DNA from: a virus
IMG/VR virus record: IMGVR_UViG_3300032285_003896
Span: 1 to 63,405 of that record
DNA: 63,405 nt
Reading direction: 5' to 3' (one strand)
A program made the position numbers and the translations under genes. Below, one piece after another: positions 49,024 to 57,028 of the stretch (positions are counted from its first letter, which is position 1; each line of letters opens with the position of its first letter). Under the pieces are notes generated by a model. It had not been told where the DNA came from, searched no databases, and worked only from the letters and a program-made list of their open reading frames with translations.

Positions 49024-49925
49024 TACTTATTACTATTTTTATCTTGAAATTGAGCAGAAGTTACTTCATCAGATATAAAAGGTTTAACTAATTGTACAGG
49101 AGGTTGAATTATAGCACCTGTACTTGTTCTAAAAGATGCAAGAGGAAATAAAGTTAAGTCTTCTATGTTTATTTCTTGCCCTGCGGTTAAATATATAGAC
49201 GATTTATCTTTATTTATATCTTCTACTATAGGATCAAATTTACTTAGCGTAGAAGATCTACCCTGTCCATTAACTATAATAGTTATAGGATCTCCATTAT
49301 TTCCAGAATTAGACCAGTTATTACTTTTTTTCATTACTGGAACTGTGCTACCAAATCTTATTGATTGACCGAATCTAGATTCTAATATTGTATCTCCTTC
49401 AAATGGCTGCAAATTTCTTACAGTTTCTTTTTCTTGAAAAGTATATCCTAAAGGAAGTTTTGTTCCTTGAACAGCAGATCCTTGATATCCTGGTTGATTT
49501 GCATATTGATTTAGGAATTTTGAATATTCTGACATATTTGGAAATGCAGCATGATTAACATGATTCCATAAATCATAAGGAGGGAAATAAAAAAATTTTT
49601 GATTAGAAAAATTATCATTTAATCCATCGGTAGGTCCGGCTATAATTAGTACTATTTCATTTATAGTAGGATATTGTTTTATAAAACTAAATATAGGCCA
49701 TGCTGGAGGAGATATTCCTTTTGATTTTGACGTAGCAAGACTTGAATATAATAATTCATAGCTTATCTTTCCTATATCACTAGGACTTCCATAATCAGGA
49801 TTAGGTAATTTGCTATTTCCTGAATAAGGTCCCATTACAATAGACTTAACCCTTCCTATTTGAAAGTAATGACCACCTACTTTGGCTAAATCAGAATCAA
49901 TTTTATTTCCAAATACATATCCCAT
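49023..49925 (-). CDS. Baseplate hub/spike protein gp5-like, 300 aa
   Basis: LQPFEGDTILESRFGQSIRF, NNWSNSGNNGDPITIIVNGQ and EDINKDKSSIYLTAGQEI match the OB-fold part of gp5 in T4-like phages that lack the lysozyme domain found in T4 itself. The N-terminus is a hub-binding region. Together with the next gene it makes the spike. Confidence 0.8.
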   Translation of the reverse strand: MGYVFGNKIDSDLAKVGGHYFQIGRVKSIVMGPYSGNSKLPNPDYGSPSDIGKISYELLYSSLATSKSKGISPPAWPIFSFIKQYPTINEIVLIIAGPTDGLNDNFSNQKFFYFPPYDLWNHVNHAAFPNMSEYSKFLNQYANQPGYQGSAVQGTKLPLGYTFQEKETVRNLQPFEGDTILESRFGQSIRFGSTVPVMKKSNNWSNSGNNGDPITIIVNGQGRSSTLSKFDPIVEDINKDKSSIYLTAGQEINIEDLTLFPLASFRTSTGAIIQPPVQLVKPFISDEVTSAQFQDKNSNK

Positions 49926-50287
49926 TATGCTTGAGGTAGTTGTTTAGGATCTTTAACTTTTAAACTAGTAACTTCACTAAATAGCTGTTCTATATCCTTT
50001 TCAGTAAGAATACCATTATCTTCAGCTCCATCTTTTTTAGAGTCAGTGGAGTCTTTTTGGAATATAGTAAGTAGCTTCATTAAGACTTCATCATTCTTTA
50101 AGCTAGAATCAAAGAAGCCTTTTAATAGAGGGACAATCACAATAGCGTCTCCGGCTGTTTCAATCATATCTGTCAGCCTCAAGATCTCATCTCGTAGTGT
50201 TTTATCTTGATTTTTATGCTTGTTATAAACTTCTTCTACGAGGTCTGCAATGGTTTTATCCTTGAATATGACTTTATCTAACTCCAT
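49925..50287 (-). CDS. Hypothetical protein, 120 aa
   Basis: A helical, charged protein (TIADLVEEVYNKHKNQDKTL) with an AGDAIVIVPLLKGFFDSSLK middle. It lies between gp55-like and gp5-like genes, overlaps the latter by one base and has a late motif upstream. Similar short helical proteins accompany baseplate genes in T4-like phages, but I cannot name one. Confidence 0.55.
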   Translation of the reverse strand: MELDKVIFKDKTIADLVEEVYNKHKNQDKTLRDEILRLTDMIETAGDAIVIVPLLKGFFDSSLKNDEVLMKLLTIFQKDSTDSKKDGAEDNGILTEKDIEQLFSEVTSLKVKDPKQLPQA

Positions 50288-50297
50288 AAAGGTTTAG

Positions 50298-50307
50298 AAT
50301 AAATATT
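50298..50307 (-). promoter_or_regulatory. Candidate late-promoter motif AATATTTATT
   Basis: Exact minus-strand match 10 bases before the 120-residue gene, directly after the stop of the gp55-like sigma. Its position marks the boundary between the regulator and the structural block. Confidence 0.5.
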
Positions 50308-51059
50308 TAGTAATCATTATTTTCTAAATAGTTGTCTAATATCTGCTTATAGATGGTTTTTAACTTCTTGATCACTTTAGTTATAGTGTTAGATTGAGCA
50401 TCTGCCATCTCTTTTACGTAAATAAACACTGCTTTTTTATTAAAAATGTCTATATTTTCCCTTTTTTTAAATATTTCTAGTATTGCGTCAGCTATTTTAA
50501 GCTCATCATTCTTATCAAAAAGTTCTAGTAGATTATCGTCAACGTATTTAATAAATAACTCAACAACCTCTAATTTGTCTAATTCTGGTTCTGGTTCTTT
50601 AACAATTATACTGTTCAAGAGAGCATTATCATCGTTCTGTTCCCCTATCTCAGCCTTAGAAACTAATTTTTTATAGTTTTTCTGGTTGTAAATAATCAGA
50701 TATCTCTTAGCAATCGTTCCAAAATAGGAGTATGCCTTACCTTTTGATTGATCATAAAGGTCTAATTTTTGCAAAAGAAAAGAAATAACTTCATATTTTA
50801 AATCCTCTATATTATCAACCTCAGTATAATAAAATTTAAAAGTATGGATAATGTTTTCTACTAATTTATAAAATCCGTAATGGATATCTTGGTTATAAAT
50901 CCTATTCCTTTCAGCTAAAGATGTACTCATTCTATATCTAAGAATGGCCTCCTCAGTCTCAGAAGTAAAGTAGTTATTTTTTACCTTTGGTTTTCTTTTT
51001 CTAGGCTCTCCTTTCTTAGTTAAAAGAACAGCTTCCTCAAGTCCTGTTTTCACATCCAT
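50307..51059 (-). CDS. Late-transcription sigma factor, T4 gp55-like, 250 aa
   Basis: The region YKLVENIIHTFKFYYTEVDN through KLDLYDQSKGKAYSYFGTIA and AKRYLIIYNQKN has the layout of sigma region 2 in gp55-type late sigma factors (helix, 'D-x-x-KGKAYSYF', basic helix). T4 gp55 is 185 residues; this one is longer at both ends, with a Lys-rich N-terminus. It would direct host RNA polymerase to late promoters, here perhaps AATATTTATW. Confidence 0.75.
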   Translation of the reverse strand: MDVKTGLEEAVLLTKKGEPRKRKPKVKNNYFTSETEEAILRYRMSTSLAERNRIYNQDIHYGFYKLVENIIHTFKFYYTEVDNIEDLKYEVISFLLQKLDLYDQSKGKAYSYFGTIAKRYLIIYNQKNYKKLVSKAEIGEQNDDNALLNSIIVKEPEPELDKLEVVELFIKYVDDNLLELFDKNDELKIADAILEIFKKRENIDIFNKKAVFIYVKEMADAQSNTITKVIKKLKTIYKQILDNYLENNDY

Positions 51060-51060
51060 A

Positions 51061-51333
51061 TTAAGCTTCTATATATTGATTAATTGAGTTTTGCATTGTC
51101 TTAACGTTCTCCATAAGACTTAAAAATTCAGGATCAGATTGAACCCACAATGTAGCATCTATCTGATCTGCAGCCTTATTGATATCTTTCATAGATTCTT
51201 TTATGCCATTAATAAAAGTTTGTTGTCCTAATACTAATGCTTCTAATTTTTTATTTTTTTGGAATAGATTCCATATCACGTATCCCACTACAGATACTAC
51301 CCATATTGATATAGAAATAATAATTGTTATCAT
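51061..51333 (-). CDS. Membrane-anchored small protein, 90 aa
   Basis: One N-terminal transmembrane helix (IIISISIWVVSVVGYVIWNL) is followed by a polar helical domain. It lies between gp55 and HD genes with a four-base overlap upstream. A topology like this fits an i-spanin or an inner membrane anchor; function not known. Confidence 0.6.
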   Translation of the reverse strand: MITIIISISIWVVSVVGYVIWNLFQKNKKLEALVLGQQTFINGIKESMKDINKAADQIDATLWVQSDPEFLSLMENVKTMQNSINQYIEA

Positions 51334-51971
51334 AGTTTATTTATTTGAAGTTCTACTTTACTTGCCATCATATCCGCTTGATGTAAAATATAGGCAATGT
51401 TTGATCTTAATTCATTATCTTTATTATAAGTAATATAATAAGCCTTATTTGATTCTTCATATAACCCATCATGAAGTTTAATAGCTAGATATTCATTTTG
51501 AGTCACTGGAATACCAGCTTGCTGAAGATAAAATAAACTTCTATCTGCAACTCTCATGTATGTTATATTAGGATTGTATTTATATACGGCTCCTTGTTTT
51601 TCTACATGCCACTGAGAATCATTAGGAAGATACATAGGTTCATCATTAGTACCTAATTTTCCTAAATCATGATTGATTGCTGAGAATACTAATTCTTCTG
51701 TTGTATAATCTTTTCTCTGGCCAAATTTATCCCAAACCTTTTCAAATACCAACGATCCCTCAACTACTCTGATAACGTGATCTATATATCCACCAGCAAA
51801 GGCATTATGATGATCTAATTTTGTAGAAGCCGGTGAAGTAGCTAAAGTTTCTTCAATAGATTTATAAAATTCAATAAGTTTATCTCCTCTATCTTGACTT
51901 ATATACTTTTTTATTATCCCATAAAACTTATCCAGATTCTCTAACATCTGTTCAGGTTGTAATTGTTTCAT
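51330..51971 (-). CDS. HD-domain phosphohydrolase, 213 aa
   Basis: KLDHHNAFAGGYIDHVIRVV and AINHDLGKLGT (HD pair about 101-102) are the metal-binding blocks of an HD phosphohydrolase; DGLYEESNKAY and HQADMMASKV give the later His and Asp. These enzymes hydrolyse nucleotides or cyclic nucleotides. It could act on (d)NTPs or on signalling nucleotides of host defence. No promoter of its own is seen. Confidence 0.85.
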   Translation of the reverse strand: MKQLQPEQMLENLDKFYGIIKKYISQDRGDKLIEFYKSIEETLATSPASTKLDHHNAFAGGYIDHVIRVVEGSLVFEKVWDKFGQRKDYTTEELVFSAINHDLGKLGTNDEPMYLPNDSQWHVEKQGAVYKYNPNITYMRVADRSLFYLQQAGIPVTQNEYLAIKLHDGLYEESNKAYYITYNKDNELRSNIAYILHQADMMASKVELQINKL

Positions 51972-51988
51972 AACTATTTAGTTTTAAA

Positions 51989-52159
51989 TTAATCTTCAGT
52001 ATTAATTAGTACTTCAATTTCTTTCATTTTATTTTCAATTTTTGCTATTTGATTAGCAAATTCTTCTCTAGGTCTATTATCAGACAGCATAGCTTTTTGA
52101 ACATTTATAAAATTTGTTATCTCAAAAAACTTTTTTAAAATCAATTGTTTATTTCTCAT
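51989..52159 (-). CDS. Small helical protein, 56 aa
   Basis: A basic N-terminus (MRNKQLILKKFF) leads to a helical pair with EEFANQIAKIENKMKEIEVL. It lies four bases from the glutaredoxin-like gene and 17 from the HD gene. No family recognised. Confidence 0.5.
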   Translation of the reverse strand: MRNKQLILKKFFEITNFINVQKAMLSDNRPREEFANQIAKIENKMKEIEVLINTED

Positions 52160-52163
52160 ATTG

Positions 52164-52487
52164 CTAATTTAATTTATTTTTTAGATAATATAGCATACTA
52201 TCTATTGAGTGCATAGGTATTCCTGTTACTCCACCATCAAAATCTTTATTTTTTCCAATCATATCATAAGATTTTGCGATATATAAGATCTCTAAAATCC
52301 TATCTTCTTTATCTGTTATTAATACCATAGGATATTCTTCAATACCAAGTAAAGATTCTAGTGAATCACATTGGTTTGGATTATCTTCACAATTAGTATG
52401 TGTATAAAATATACTATTATCGGACAATTCTTTTTTTAATTTATTGCATCTATTGCAATTTTCTAATGTTATCAATTGTATTTTCAT
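52164..52487 (-). CDS. Glutaredoxin/thioredoxin-like protein, 107 aa
   Basis: The start MKIQLITLENCNRCNKLKKE has a CxxC active site (C11, C14) after the first strand, and EEYPMVLITD supplies the cis-Pro region, as in glutaredoxins. In T4 a glutaredoxin (nrdC) is the electron donor for ribonucleotide reductase. The start overlaps the upstream stop (ATGA). Confidence 0.8.
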   Translation of the reverse strand: MKIQLITLENCNRCNKLKKELSDNSIFYTHTNCEDNPNQCDSLESLLGIEEYPMVLITDKEDRILEILYIAKSYDMIGKNKDFDGGVTGIPMHSIDSMLYYLKNKLN

Positions 52488-52654
52488 AATTGATCTTCTT
52501 TAAATTCAATATCTATTTTTTGCATTATGTAATACCAAGCTTTTTTCTCTTCATTATCCATGCTTTCATAATTCATAGATAGATATATATATAAAGCTTG
52601 TATTTGATCATCTGTTAATTTACCATCATCTATTTGTAAATCTTCTAGTTTCAT
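52484..52654 (-). CDS. Small acidic protein, 56 aa
   Basis: A helical, acidic frame (KLEDLQIDDGKLTDDQIQAL) that is the first gene after the structured RNA region of the minus-strand operon. ATGA coupling to the glutaredoxin-like gene supports coding. No family recognised. Confidence 0.5.
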   Translation of the reverse strand: MKLEDLQIDDGKLTDDQIQALYIYLSMNYESMDNEEKKAWYYIMQKIDIEFKEDQL

Positions 52655-52666
52655 AATAGGCTAGTT

Positions 52667-52685
52667 TAAAGGTATTTTACCTTTA
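52667..52685 (-). other. Perfect 8-bp hairpin in the minus-strand leader
   Basis: TAAAGGTA and TACCTTTA (plus-strand order) pair around a three-base loop. On the minus strand it lies between the structured RNA and the first gene, without a U-run, so it could be a processing site for separating the RNA from the mRNA. Confidence 0.5.
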
Positions 52686-52726
52686 TTTAGAGTGTAAGTG
52701 ACTTTGTTTTTTATCGATAACTTATA

Positions 52727-52915
52727 TTTAGAATCCTTTAGCGGACTAAACCGTCGGATATGGCCGATATTATTCTAAAATTTCTTTATCAACTATTTTT
52801 ATATACCTGAAGCATTATGCTTAGTCTTAGCTCCTGGTAGCCGTGTTGTTTACTTAGTCTAAAATCTCACTCATGGAATTTAACCAAGCTATGGTATAGA
52901 TCCTAAGTACACGGC
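52727..52915 (-). ncRNA. Structured RNA candidate at the 5' end of the leftward operon
   Basis: Four helices can be drawn. GCCGTGT (52840-52846) with ACACGGC (52909-52915) continues after a five-base bulge into ACTTAG/CTAAGT (52852-52857, 52903-52908). AAGCAT/ATGCTT forms a hairpin at 52810-52822. A three-way element has TTTAGAAT/ATTCTAAA (52727-52734, 52772-52779) enclosing TTTAG/CTAAA (loop CGGA) and TCGG/CCGA. On the minus strand the RNA begins near the expected transcript start (about 52923), five or so bases before the first helix. No coding frame is convincing here. Confidence 0.6.
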
Positions 52916-52927
52916 ATTAGTATAAAT

Positions 52928-52959
52928 TAAATATACAACAAATAATTGAAACAAAAAAA
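52928..52959 (-). promoter_or_regulatory. Leftward promoter: T-tract plus TATATTTA
   Basis: Minus strand TTTTTTTG (52959-52952), 16 bases, TATATTTA (52935-52928). It would start the structured RNA and the glutaredoxin-HD operon. It is back to back with the rightward primase promoter. Confidence 0.75.
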
Positions 52960-52975
52960 TTTATTTTAATAAATA

Positions 52976-53007
52976 TTTTTTTATGTCAAATTAATGTCTT
53001 ATATTAG
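52976..53007 (+). promoter_or_regulatory. Rightward promoter of the primase gene
   Basis: TTTTTTTA (to 52983), 16 bases, TATATTAG (53000-53007). The primase ATG at 53012 is four bases after the box, so the mRNA is probably leaderless. An in-frame ATG at 52994 falls inside this promoter and is not used. Confidence 0.7.
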
Positions 53008-53011
53008 TATA

Positions 53012-53941
53012 ATGGATAATGAACTTTTAGTTTTAGGCTTATTAGAATCTGTTCTTGGTAAAGGAAAAGGATCAAAGACCACTATGGACTATGCTTTTTA
53101 TTGCCCTGTATGTAAGCATAAAAATCCTAAACTTATTGTTAATATTAAATCTGGACAATATAATTGTTGGACATGCCACCCAGCCACTAAAGGTAAAACT
53201 CCTGTATCATTATTGAAAAAAATAGATGCTCCAAATGATAGGATAATAGAAATGAAGAGTTATTTTAAAGGAGATAATACTAGAATTGATACAGTAAAGC
53301 CTGATAAAGTAACCCTACCAGAAGAATTTATTTCGCTAACCACTTCAGATAAATCACTAGAAACTAGACATGCTATAGCTTATTTACATAAGAGAGGAAT
53401 AACAGATAGCGATATTAAAAAGTATGGAATAGGATATTGTAAAACAGGAAGATATAGAAATAGGATCATAGTACCATCATACGACAAATCAGGAATTCTA
53501 AATTATTTTATTGCTAGATCATTTGAGAAAGATCCAGGACGTAAATATGATGCTCCTACTTGTAATAAGACTGAAATTATTGGTTTTGAGTATTTTATTA
53601 ATTGGTCTATTCCTATTATACTTTGCGAAGGCATATTTGATGCCATTTCAATTAAAAGAAATGCTATTCCTCTATTTGGAAAGACTATTCCAAAATCACT
53701 AATGATGAAATTAGTAGAATCTGAAGTAAAAACTATATATTTAGCATTAGATAAAGATGCTTTAAAAGAAGCTCTTGAATATTCACAAAATCTTTTGAAC
53801 CTCGGTAAAGAAGTTTACCTAATTGAACTAGAAGGGAAAGATCCTTCTGATCTTGGTTTTAGTAATATGACTAAGTTACTACACAAAGCAAAGCCACTAT
53901 CTTTTGGTGATCTACTTCTTAAAAAAATCCAACTACTATGA
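53012..53941 (+). CDS. DNA primase (zinc finger plus TOPRIM), 309 aa
   Basis: CPVCKHKNPK (C31, C34) and NCWTC (C52, C55) form the template-binding zinc finger. LHKRGITDSDIKKYGIGYCK and RIIVPSYDKSGILNYFIAR resemble the DnaG core, and PIILCEGIFDAIS with ALDKDA is the TOPRIM metal site. Length is close to T4 gp61 (342 residues). It synthesises RNA primers for lagging-strand replication. The longer in-frame start at 52994 is rejected because it lies in the promoter. Confidence 0.88.
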   Translation: MDNELLVLGLLESVLGKGKGSKTTMDYAFYCPVCKHKNPKLIVNIKSGQYNCWTCHPATKGKTPVSLLKKIDAPNDRIIEMKSYFKGDNTRIDTVKPDKVTLPEEFISLTTSDKSLETRHAIAYLHKRGITDSDIKKYGIGYCKTGRYRNRIIVPSYDKSGILNYFIARSFEKDPGRKYDAPTCNKTEIIGFEYFINWSIPIILCEGIFDAISIKRNAIPLFGKTIPKSLMMKLVESEVKTIYLALDKDALKEALEYSQNLLNLGKEVYLIELEGKDPSDLGFSNMTKLLHKAKPLSFGDLLLKKIQLL

Positions 53942-54732
53942 TTGAACAATCAAAAAATATCTACAAAGATAACTTCTTAAGAAGAATTGTAGAGACAGAT
54001 CCTGAACTAAGACAGATAACTTTACACGATTCTAGATATTATCAAAGATCACCTGGGGTATTTTATCCTTCTGTTACTACAATATTAGGTTACTTTCCTA
54101 AAGGGCATTTTTTTGAGACGTGGATTAAGGATGTTGGGCATAATTCCGATATCATTATGCGTCGTGCAGGTGATGAAGGAACTCAAGTTCATACCGCCAT
54201 TGAGAAATATCTTAGCGGTGAAAGTATTAGGTGGATTGAATCTGATGGACGTGTTAATTATAGCACTCATGTATGGAAAATGATCCTTGGATTTACAGAT
54301 TTTTGGACTACTTATAAACCGACGCTGCTACTATCAGAAGAATTTATGTACTCAGATACACATAAATACTCTGGAACACTAGATTTATTAGTTGAAATAA
54401 ATGGAAAGAAGTGGTTACTTGATATAAAGACATCTAATAATATACATGAAAGCTATTATTTACAAATGTCAGCATATACAAAGGCATATGAGGAACGATA
54501 TCTTCAGAATGTAGATCACAATGGAATTATCTGGCTTAAGTCAACCAAGCGTGGCCCAGACAAGTATGGTAAGAAAATGCAAGGAGCTGGTTGGGAAATT
54601 ATTGAAGGTAAAAAAACAGTTGATGAATACTTCCAAATGTTCTTGCACACTTATGAAACATACAAAATAATGCATCCAGAGCAAGATATTGAGCTACTTA
54701 CGCTTCCAAACACTGTTAAACTTTCTGATTAA
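53938..54732 (+). CDS. PD-(D/E)XK nuclease, RecB/Cas4-like, 264 aa
   Basis: GTQVHTAIEKYL holds the early His, YSGTLDLLVE the Asp (about 149), and WLLDIKTS the D-x-K pair (about 162-164); YYLQMSAYTKAYE is the Q/Y helix of RecB-like exonucleases. It overlaps primase by four bases, so it is likely part of replication or recombination. No Cys cluster for an iron-sulfur centre is seen, which argues against a full Cas4. Confidence 0.85.
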   Translation: MIEQSKNIYKDNFLRRIVETDPELRQITLHDSRYYQRSPGVFYPSVTTILGYFPKGHFFETWIKDVGHNSDIIMRRAGDEGTQVHTAIEKYLSGESIRWIESDGRVNYSTHVWKMILGFTDFWTTYKPTLLLSEEFMYSDTHKYSGTLDLLVEINGKKWLLDIKTSNNIHESYYLQMSAYTKAYEERYLQNVDHNGIIWLKSTKRGPDKYGKKMQGAGWEIIEGKKTVDEYFQMFLHTYETYKIMHPEQDIELLTLPNTVKLSD

Positions 54733-54740
54733 TATTTATA
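54731..54740 (+). promoter_or_regulatory. Candidate late-promoter motif AATATTTATA
   Basis: Exact match overlapping the nuclease stop codon, six bases before the next ATG. It marks the start of the putative late cluster on this strand. Confidence 0.45.
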
Positions 54741-54746
54741 GGTAGT

Positions 54747-55532
54747 ATGATTAAGCTACTAGATATATTAAAAGAGGTTAAATCTCGAAAAAAAGCCATT
54801 ATTATGGCTGGAAGTGCCGGAGCTGGTAAATCGACATTTGTTAAACAAATTGAACCAGACCTAAAAAGTGCGCACTGGAATGAATTAAATGCAGATAAAT
54901 ACATTGAAGACAAAGATAGTCCAATGTATAATAATTTAGGTAAAGCTTCTGCATATATAGAGAAACAAGAACTACCCCAAACTATAAATAAAGGTCAAAA
55001 TTTCCTTTATGATACTACTGCTACCAATGTATCTAAGATACAAAATATAGCAGACTCAGGTTATGATACCAAGATGGTTATGGTATATACAAGTCCGATC
55101 GTTAGTTTCCTTCGTAACTTTAAAAGAGAAAGAAAAGTACCTACTGTAGGAGTTCTTTCTAGTTGGAATAATGTATATAAGAATTTATCTACTTATAAAG
55201 ATATGTTTGGAGATAATTTTTACTTAGTTGAAACAGGATTAACACCTGAAGAAGCAAAAATGGTAGAAAAATTTAATCAAGCTTATAATTCAGGAAAATT
55301 AAAAGAATTTTTTGAATCTTTATTAAACTCAGGAGAATTTAAATCAACATTTAGAAAAGATCCAACTAAACAAAAAACTCCTGAAGAAATAGCACAATCA
55401 AAAGCACTAGTAAATAAACAAATAGATATTCTAGCTAATCAATTTGATGATATAGAATCTCAAGTAAAGTCTTTAGGTAGTTATGATATGTCAAATGTTG
55501 TGAGTAAAGTAAAATCATTTATAAAATCATGA
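54747..55532 (+). CDS. P-loop kinase, zeta-toxin-like, 261 aa
   Basis: Walker A is MAGSAGAGKST (about 20-30), ELNADKYIED follows as the acceptor-side block, and FLYDTTATNVSKI is Walker-B-like, as in zeta toxin and related sugar/nucleotide kinases. The N-terminus MIKLLDILKEVKS looks like a capsid-targeting peptide. Zeta toxins phosphorylate UDP-GlcNAc; the substrate here is unknown. It overlaps the next gene by four bases. Confidence 0.75.
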   Translation: MIKLLDILKEVKSRKKAIIMAGSAGAGKSTFVKQIEPDLKSAHWNELNADKYIEDKDSPMYNNLGKASAYIEKQELPQTINKGQNFLYDTTATNVSKIQNIADSGYDTKMVMVYTSPIVSFLRNFKRERKVPTVGVLSSWNNVYKNLSTYKDMFGDNFYLVETGLTPEEAKMVEKFNQAYNSGKLKEFFESLLNSGEFKSTFRKDPTKQKTPEEIAQSKALVNKQIDILANQFDDIESQVKSLGSYDMSNVVSKVKSFIKS

Positions 55533-56119
55533 TGAATTTTGATCATATAGGAAGACAAATTGTCGAAGATCTATTAAAAGAAGGAAGTCCTGATGTAGGA
55601 CCTTGCTTTTTTCCTGGTAAATTTAAACCTCCACATAAAGGACACTTTGAAGCTGCTAAATACCTAGCATCACTAAATTACATTAATAAGGTATATGTAA
55701 TTATATCGAATGTAACTAAATTCGGAATAACACCAGAAGATTCACTATATATTTGGCAAGAATATCTTAAAGCAGAACCTAATCCAAAAATAAGTGTATC
55801 AATATCTAAAGAATCTACTCCTATAAAAGATATATTTGCTTTTATGGTAGAAAATCCAGATGTTGATCCAATATACGTTGCAGGCGGTGCAGAAGAGGTA
55901 GAAGGTATAGGATATTTTAATAGTATTCAAAAAAGATATCCTAATAGAGTAAGAAAAGAAGTTATACCTGCTCAATTTGGAAGAATAACTGCAACAAATA
56001 TGAGAGGTGCAATTAAAAATGGTAACTTTGAAGAGTTTGCTAAATTTATTCCTGACGCTGCATATAATAAAGGAGTTGCAAAAGATGTATTTGGGCGTCT
56101 TATTAAAATAATAAAATGA
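55529..56119 (+). CDS. Nucleotidyltransferase (HxGH, cytidylyltransferase/NMNAT-like), 196 aa
   Basis: FFPGKFKPPHKGHFEAAKYL contains the HxGH motif (HKGH, about 36-39) and ITATNMRGAIKNG resembles the ISxTxxR block. Together they define adenylyl/cytidylyl transferases such as NMNAT. It sits between a P-loop kinase and a HAD protein, so nucleotide or NAD-type metabolism is plausible. The N-terminal MMNFDHIGRQIVEDLLKEGS is a helical extension of the targeting type. Confidence 0.75.
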   Translation: MMNFDHIGRQIVEDLLKEGSPDVGPCFFPGKFKPPHKGHFEAAKYLASLNYINKVYVIISNVTKFGITPEDSLYIWQEYLKAEPNPKISVSISKESTPIKDIFAFMVENPDVDPIYVAGGAEEVEGIGYFNSIQKRYPNRVRKEVIPAQFGRITATNMRGAIKNGNFEEFAKFIPDAAYNKGVAKDVFGRLIKIIK

Positions 56120-57018
56120 CAGACGATTTAAAAAAGCAAATTATAGAAGAGTTTATACAGTATTGTAAATCTGTACTAAAAATAGAAGAACTACCTCCTA
56201 TTCAATTTACTAATGATAGAGCGTGGGCAGTAGAAAGACATAGTTTTGGAGAATTTGATCCAAATAAAAATACTCTTTTTGTTTATGTAGGTAATAGAAA
56301 TCTAGCAGACATACTTAGAACTCTAGGTCATGAGTTAGTTCATCGTAAACAAGCTGAACTTGGAATGATAAAAAATGGTTCTGGTAAAACAGGATCAGAA
56401 ATAGAGAATCAAGCTAATGCAGTAGCTGGTGTTTTAATGCGTAACTATGGTAAGACTAATGATCTTATATATGAAATTAAGACTCCTAGCCTAAAAGACA
56501 TTTATGAAGAGGAAAAAATATCTAGATTAAAGATATATTGTGATATGGATGGAGTACTTTGTGATTTTGATACTCAATTTGATCATTATTATGGAGTAAA
56601 TCCTAGAGATTATTCAAATGATAAAGGAAAAAAAGTATTTGAAGATGCTGTAGATAAGGCAGGCATACAATTTTGGACAAAAATGCCATGGTTTCCAGGA
56701 GGAAAAGAATTGTGGTCTAAAATATCTCCTTATAGTCCTTCTATAGTTACTAGTCCTGGAAATTTCAAATATGCATTAGAAGGAAAAAAGATCTGGATTA
56801 AAGAAAATCTATCTCCAGAACCAAAAAGTGTCTTTTTTGCTAAAGCAGGAAATAAACACCTAGTAATATCTACTAAACCAGAATCAGAAATTAAAAACTC
56901 TATTCTAATTGATGACTATTTTCCAAATTTAGCCCCATGGAAACAATTAGGAGCTATAGGAATCATGCATAAATCATTTGAAGGAACAAATAACATATTA
57001 AATAAATTTAAGTTATAA
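56116..57018 (+). CDS. Metallopeptidase-like/HAD phosphatase fusion, 300 aa
   Basis: Residues about 1-125 have an HExxH helix, LRTLGHELVHRKQ (HELVH 72-76), and a later SEIENQANAVAG that can give a third ligand. From about residue 138 a HAD domain starts with KIYCDMDGVLCDFD (nucleophile D143-type) and ends with SILIDDYFPNLAPW, as in 5'(3')-deoxyribonucleotidases. The linker SLKDIYEEEKI is LxE-rich. A fusion of these two activities is unusual. Overlaps the previous gene by four bases. Confidence 0.75.
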   Translation: MTDDLKKQIIEEFIQYCKSVLKIEELPPIQFTNDRAWAVERHSFGEFDPNKNTLFVYVGNRNLADILRTLGHELVHRKQAELGMIKNGSGKTGSEIENQANAVAGVLMRNYGKTNDLIYEIKTPSLKDIYEEEKISRLKIYCDMDGVLCDFDTQFDHYYGVNPRDYSNDKGKKVFEDAVDKAGIQFWTKMPWFPGGKELWSKISPYSPSIVTSPGNFKYALEGKKIWIKENLSPEPKSVFFAKAGNKHLVISTKPESEIKNSILIDDYFPNLAPWKQLGAIGIMHKSFEGTNNILNKFKL

Positions 57019-57028
57019 TAAAATTGTT

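Noticed and set aside
52994-53011. Longer primase start
   Set aside because: The ATG lies between the T-tract and the -7 box of the promoter, so it would not be in the transcript. The start at 53012 also gives a natural N-terminus.
52655-53011. Replication origin in the divergent region
   Set aside because: The region has dense hairpins and lies beside primase, but no iterated protein-binding repeats or AT-rich unwinding element with known origin motifs was found; the structures fit an RNA better.
53938-54732. Full Cas4 nuclease
   Set aside because: PD-(D/E)XK motifs are present, but the cysteines needed for an iron-sulfur cluster are not, and no CRISPR genes are nearby.
55529-56119. Assignment to a known NAD+ rebuilding pathway
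   Set aside because: The HxGH fold is clear, but the partner enzymes of the described pathways are not recognisable here, so no pathway name is given.
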